Position numbers and translations under genes: made by a program. 5,069 bases of DNA from assembly GCA_007133715.1 (NCBI GenBank), contig SLMF01000689.1, forward strand, positions 1 through 5,069, in the 5' to 3' direction. Shown piece by piece: positions 4,910 through 5,069 of this stretch. Positions within the stretch are counted from its first letter, which is position 1; every line of letters begins with the position of its first letter. The DNA comes from Planctomycetaceae bacterium. Its GTDB lineage: Bacteria; Planctomycetota; Planctomycetia; Pirellulales; Pirellulaceae. Below the pieces are notes generated by a model, which saw nothing but the letters and a program-made list of their open reading frames with translations, made no database searches and was not told the origin of the DNA.

Positions 4910-5069
4910 GTGTTCCAACGGTGTGTGCAACGCGTGTTCTGGTTCGTGGTCCGTTGGATTCTGAGTCTCCGTTATCGCGTCCGCGTGGAGGGTGCGGAGG
5001 CGTTGGCGGAGCTGCGTGGTCCGACGATTGTGATGCCCAACCATCCGGCCTATATCGACCCCCCGTTGG
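4910..5069 (+). CDS. PlsC-type 1-acylglycerol-3-phosphate acyltransferase, N-terminal part
   Basis: The first 53 codons from GTG 4910 are visible; the gene runs off the right edge. A hydrophobic N-terminal segment (VFWFVVRWILSL, about 9-20) is followed by RYRVRVEGAEAL and then PTIVMPNHPAYIDPPL. NHPAYID holds the HX4D catalytic motif of the glycerolipid acyltransferase (PlsC/LPLAT) family, His45 and Asp50, and the spacing from the start is normal for short members. The family transfers an acyl chain to lysophosphatidic acid or related lysolipids at the inner membrane. Only motif I is visible, so substrate and length stay open; a PlsC domain at the head of a larger Aas-like acyltransferase/acyl-ligase is also possible. 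The 28-bp spacing after the ABC exporter with no terminator between points to cotranscription and a shared role in envelope lipid assembly. Confidence 0.85.
   Translation, partial: MFQRCVQRVFWFVVRWILSLRYRVRVEGAEALAELRGPTIVMPNHPAYIDPPL

Overview
The window is GC-rich (roughly 60% or slightly more) bacterial DNA with every recognisable gene on the + strand. A secreted parallel beta-helix protein of a type common in Planctomycetes and Verrucomicrobia, an MsbA-type ABC exporter with a long extracytoplasmic insert, and an acyltransferase opening resembling planctomycete homologues suggest a planctomycete (Pirellulales-like). That is inference from style; no rRNA or marker gene is present.

Layout. 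Bases 1-122 hold the broken end of a nucleotide-sugar dehydrogenase (WecC/UDP-ManNAc dehydrogenase type). It is recognisable by its ESTSPVGTT motif, but its frame runs into four perfect copies of the heptamer AGCACCA and stops at 120-122, far short of a full-length enzyme. Bases 123-238 form a leader with a TATCAT box, a 12-bp palindrome followed by nine T's, and a strong Shine-Dalgarno site. Bases 239-2332 encode a 697-residue exported right-handed beta-helix protein, probably a carbohydrate-active enzyme and most like GH141. Bases 2333-2883 (551 bp) contain no convincing gene; they hold a possible glycosyltransferase remnant, two hairpin regions and a second TATCAT box. Bases 2884-4881 encode a complete 665-residue ABC exporter half-transporter. 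It is followed after 28 bp by the first 53 codons of a PlsC-type acyltransferase (4910 to the window edge).

How they may work together. The exporter and acyltransferase are close enough to be one transcription unit and both point to envelope lipid work: flipping a lipid or lipid-linked product, and acylating glycerolipid. The dehydrogenase fragment and the possible glycosyltransferase remnant look like leftovers of a surface-polysaccharide locus, with the beta-helix protein between them. A 24-bp element (20 identities) lies upstream of both complete genes and is the best hint of shared transcription control. I see no CRISPR array, tRNA, rRNA, integrase or transposase, and no clear novel multi-gene system. 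The most unusual items are the heptamer-truncated dehydrogenase, the shared upstream element and the exporter's coiled-coil-like insert.
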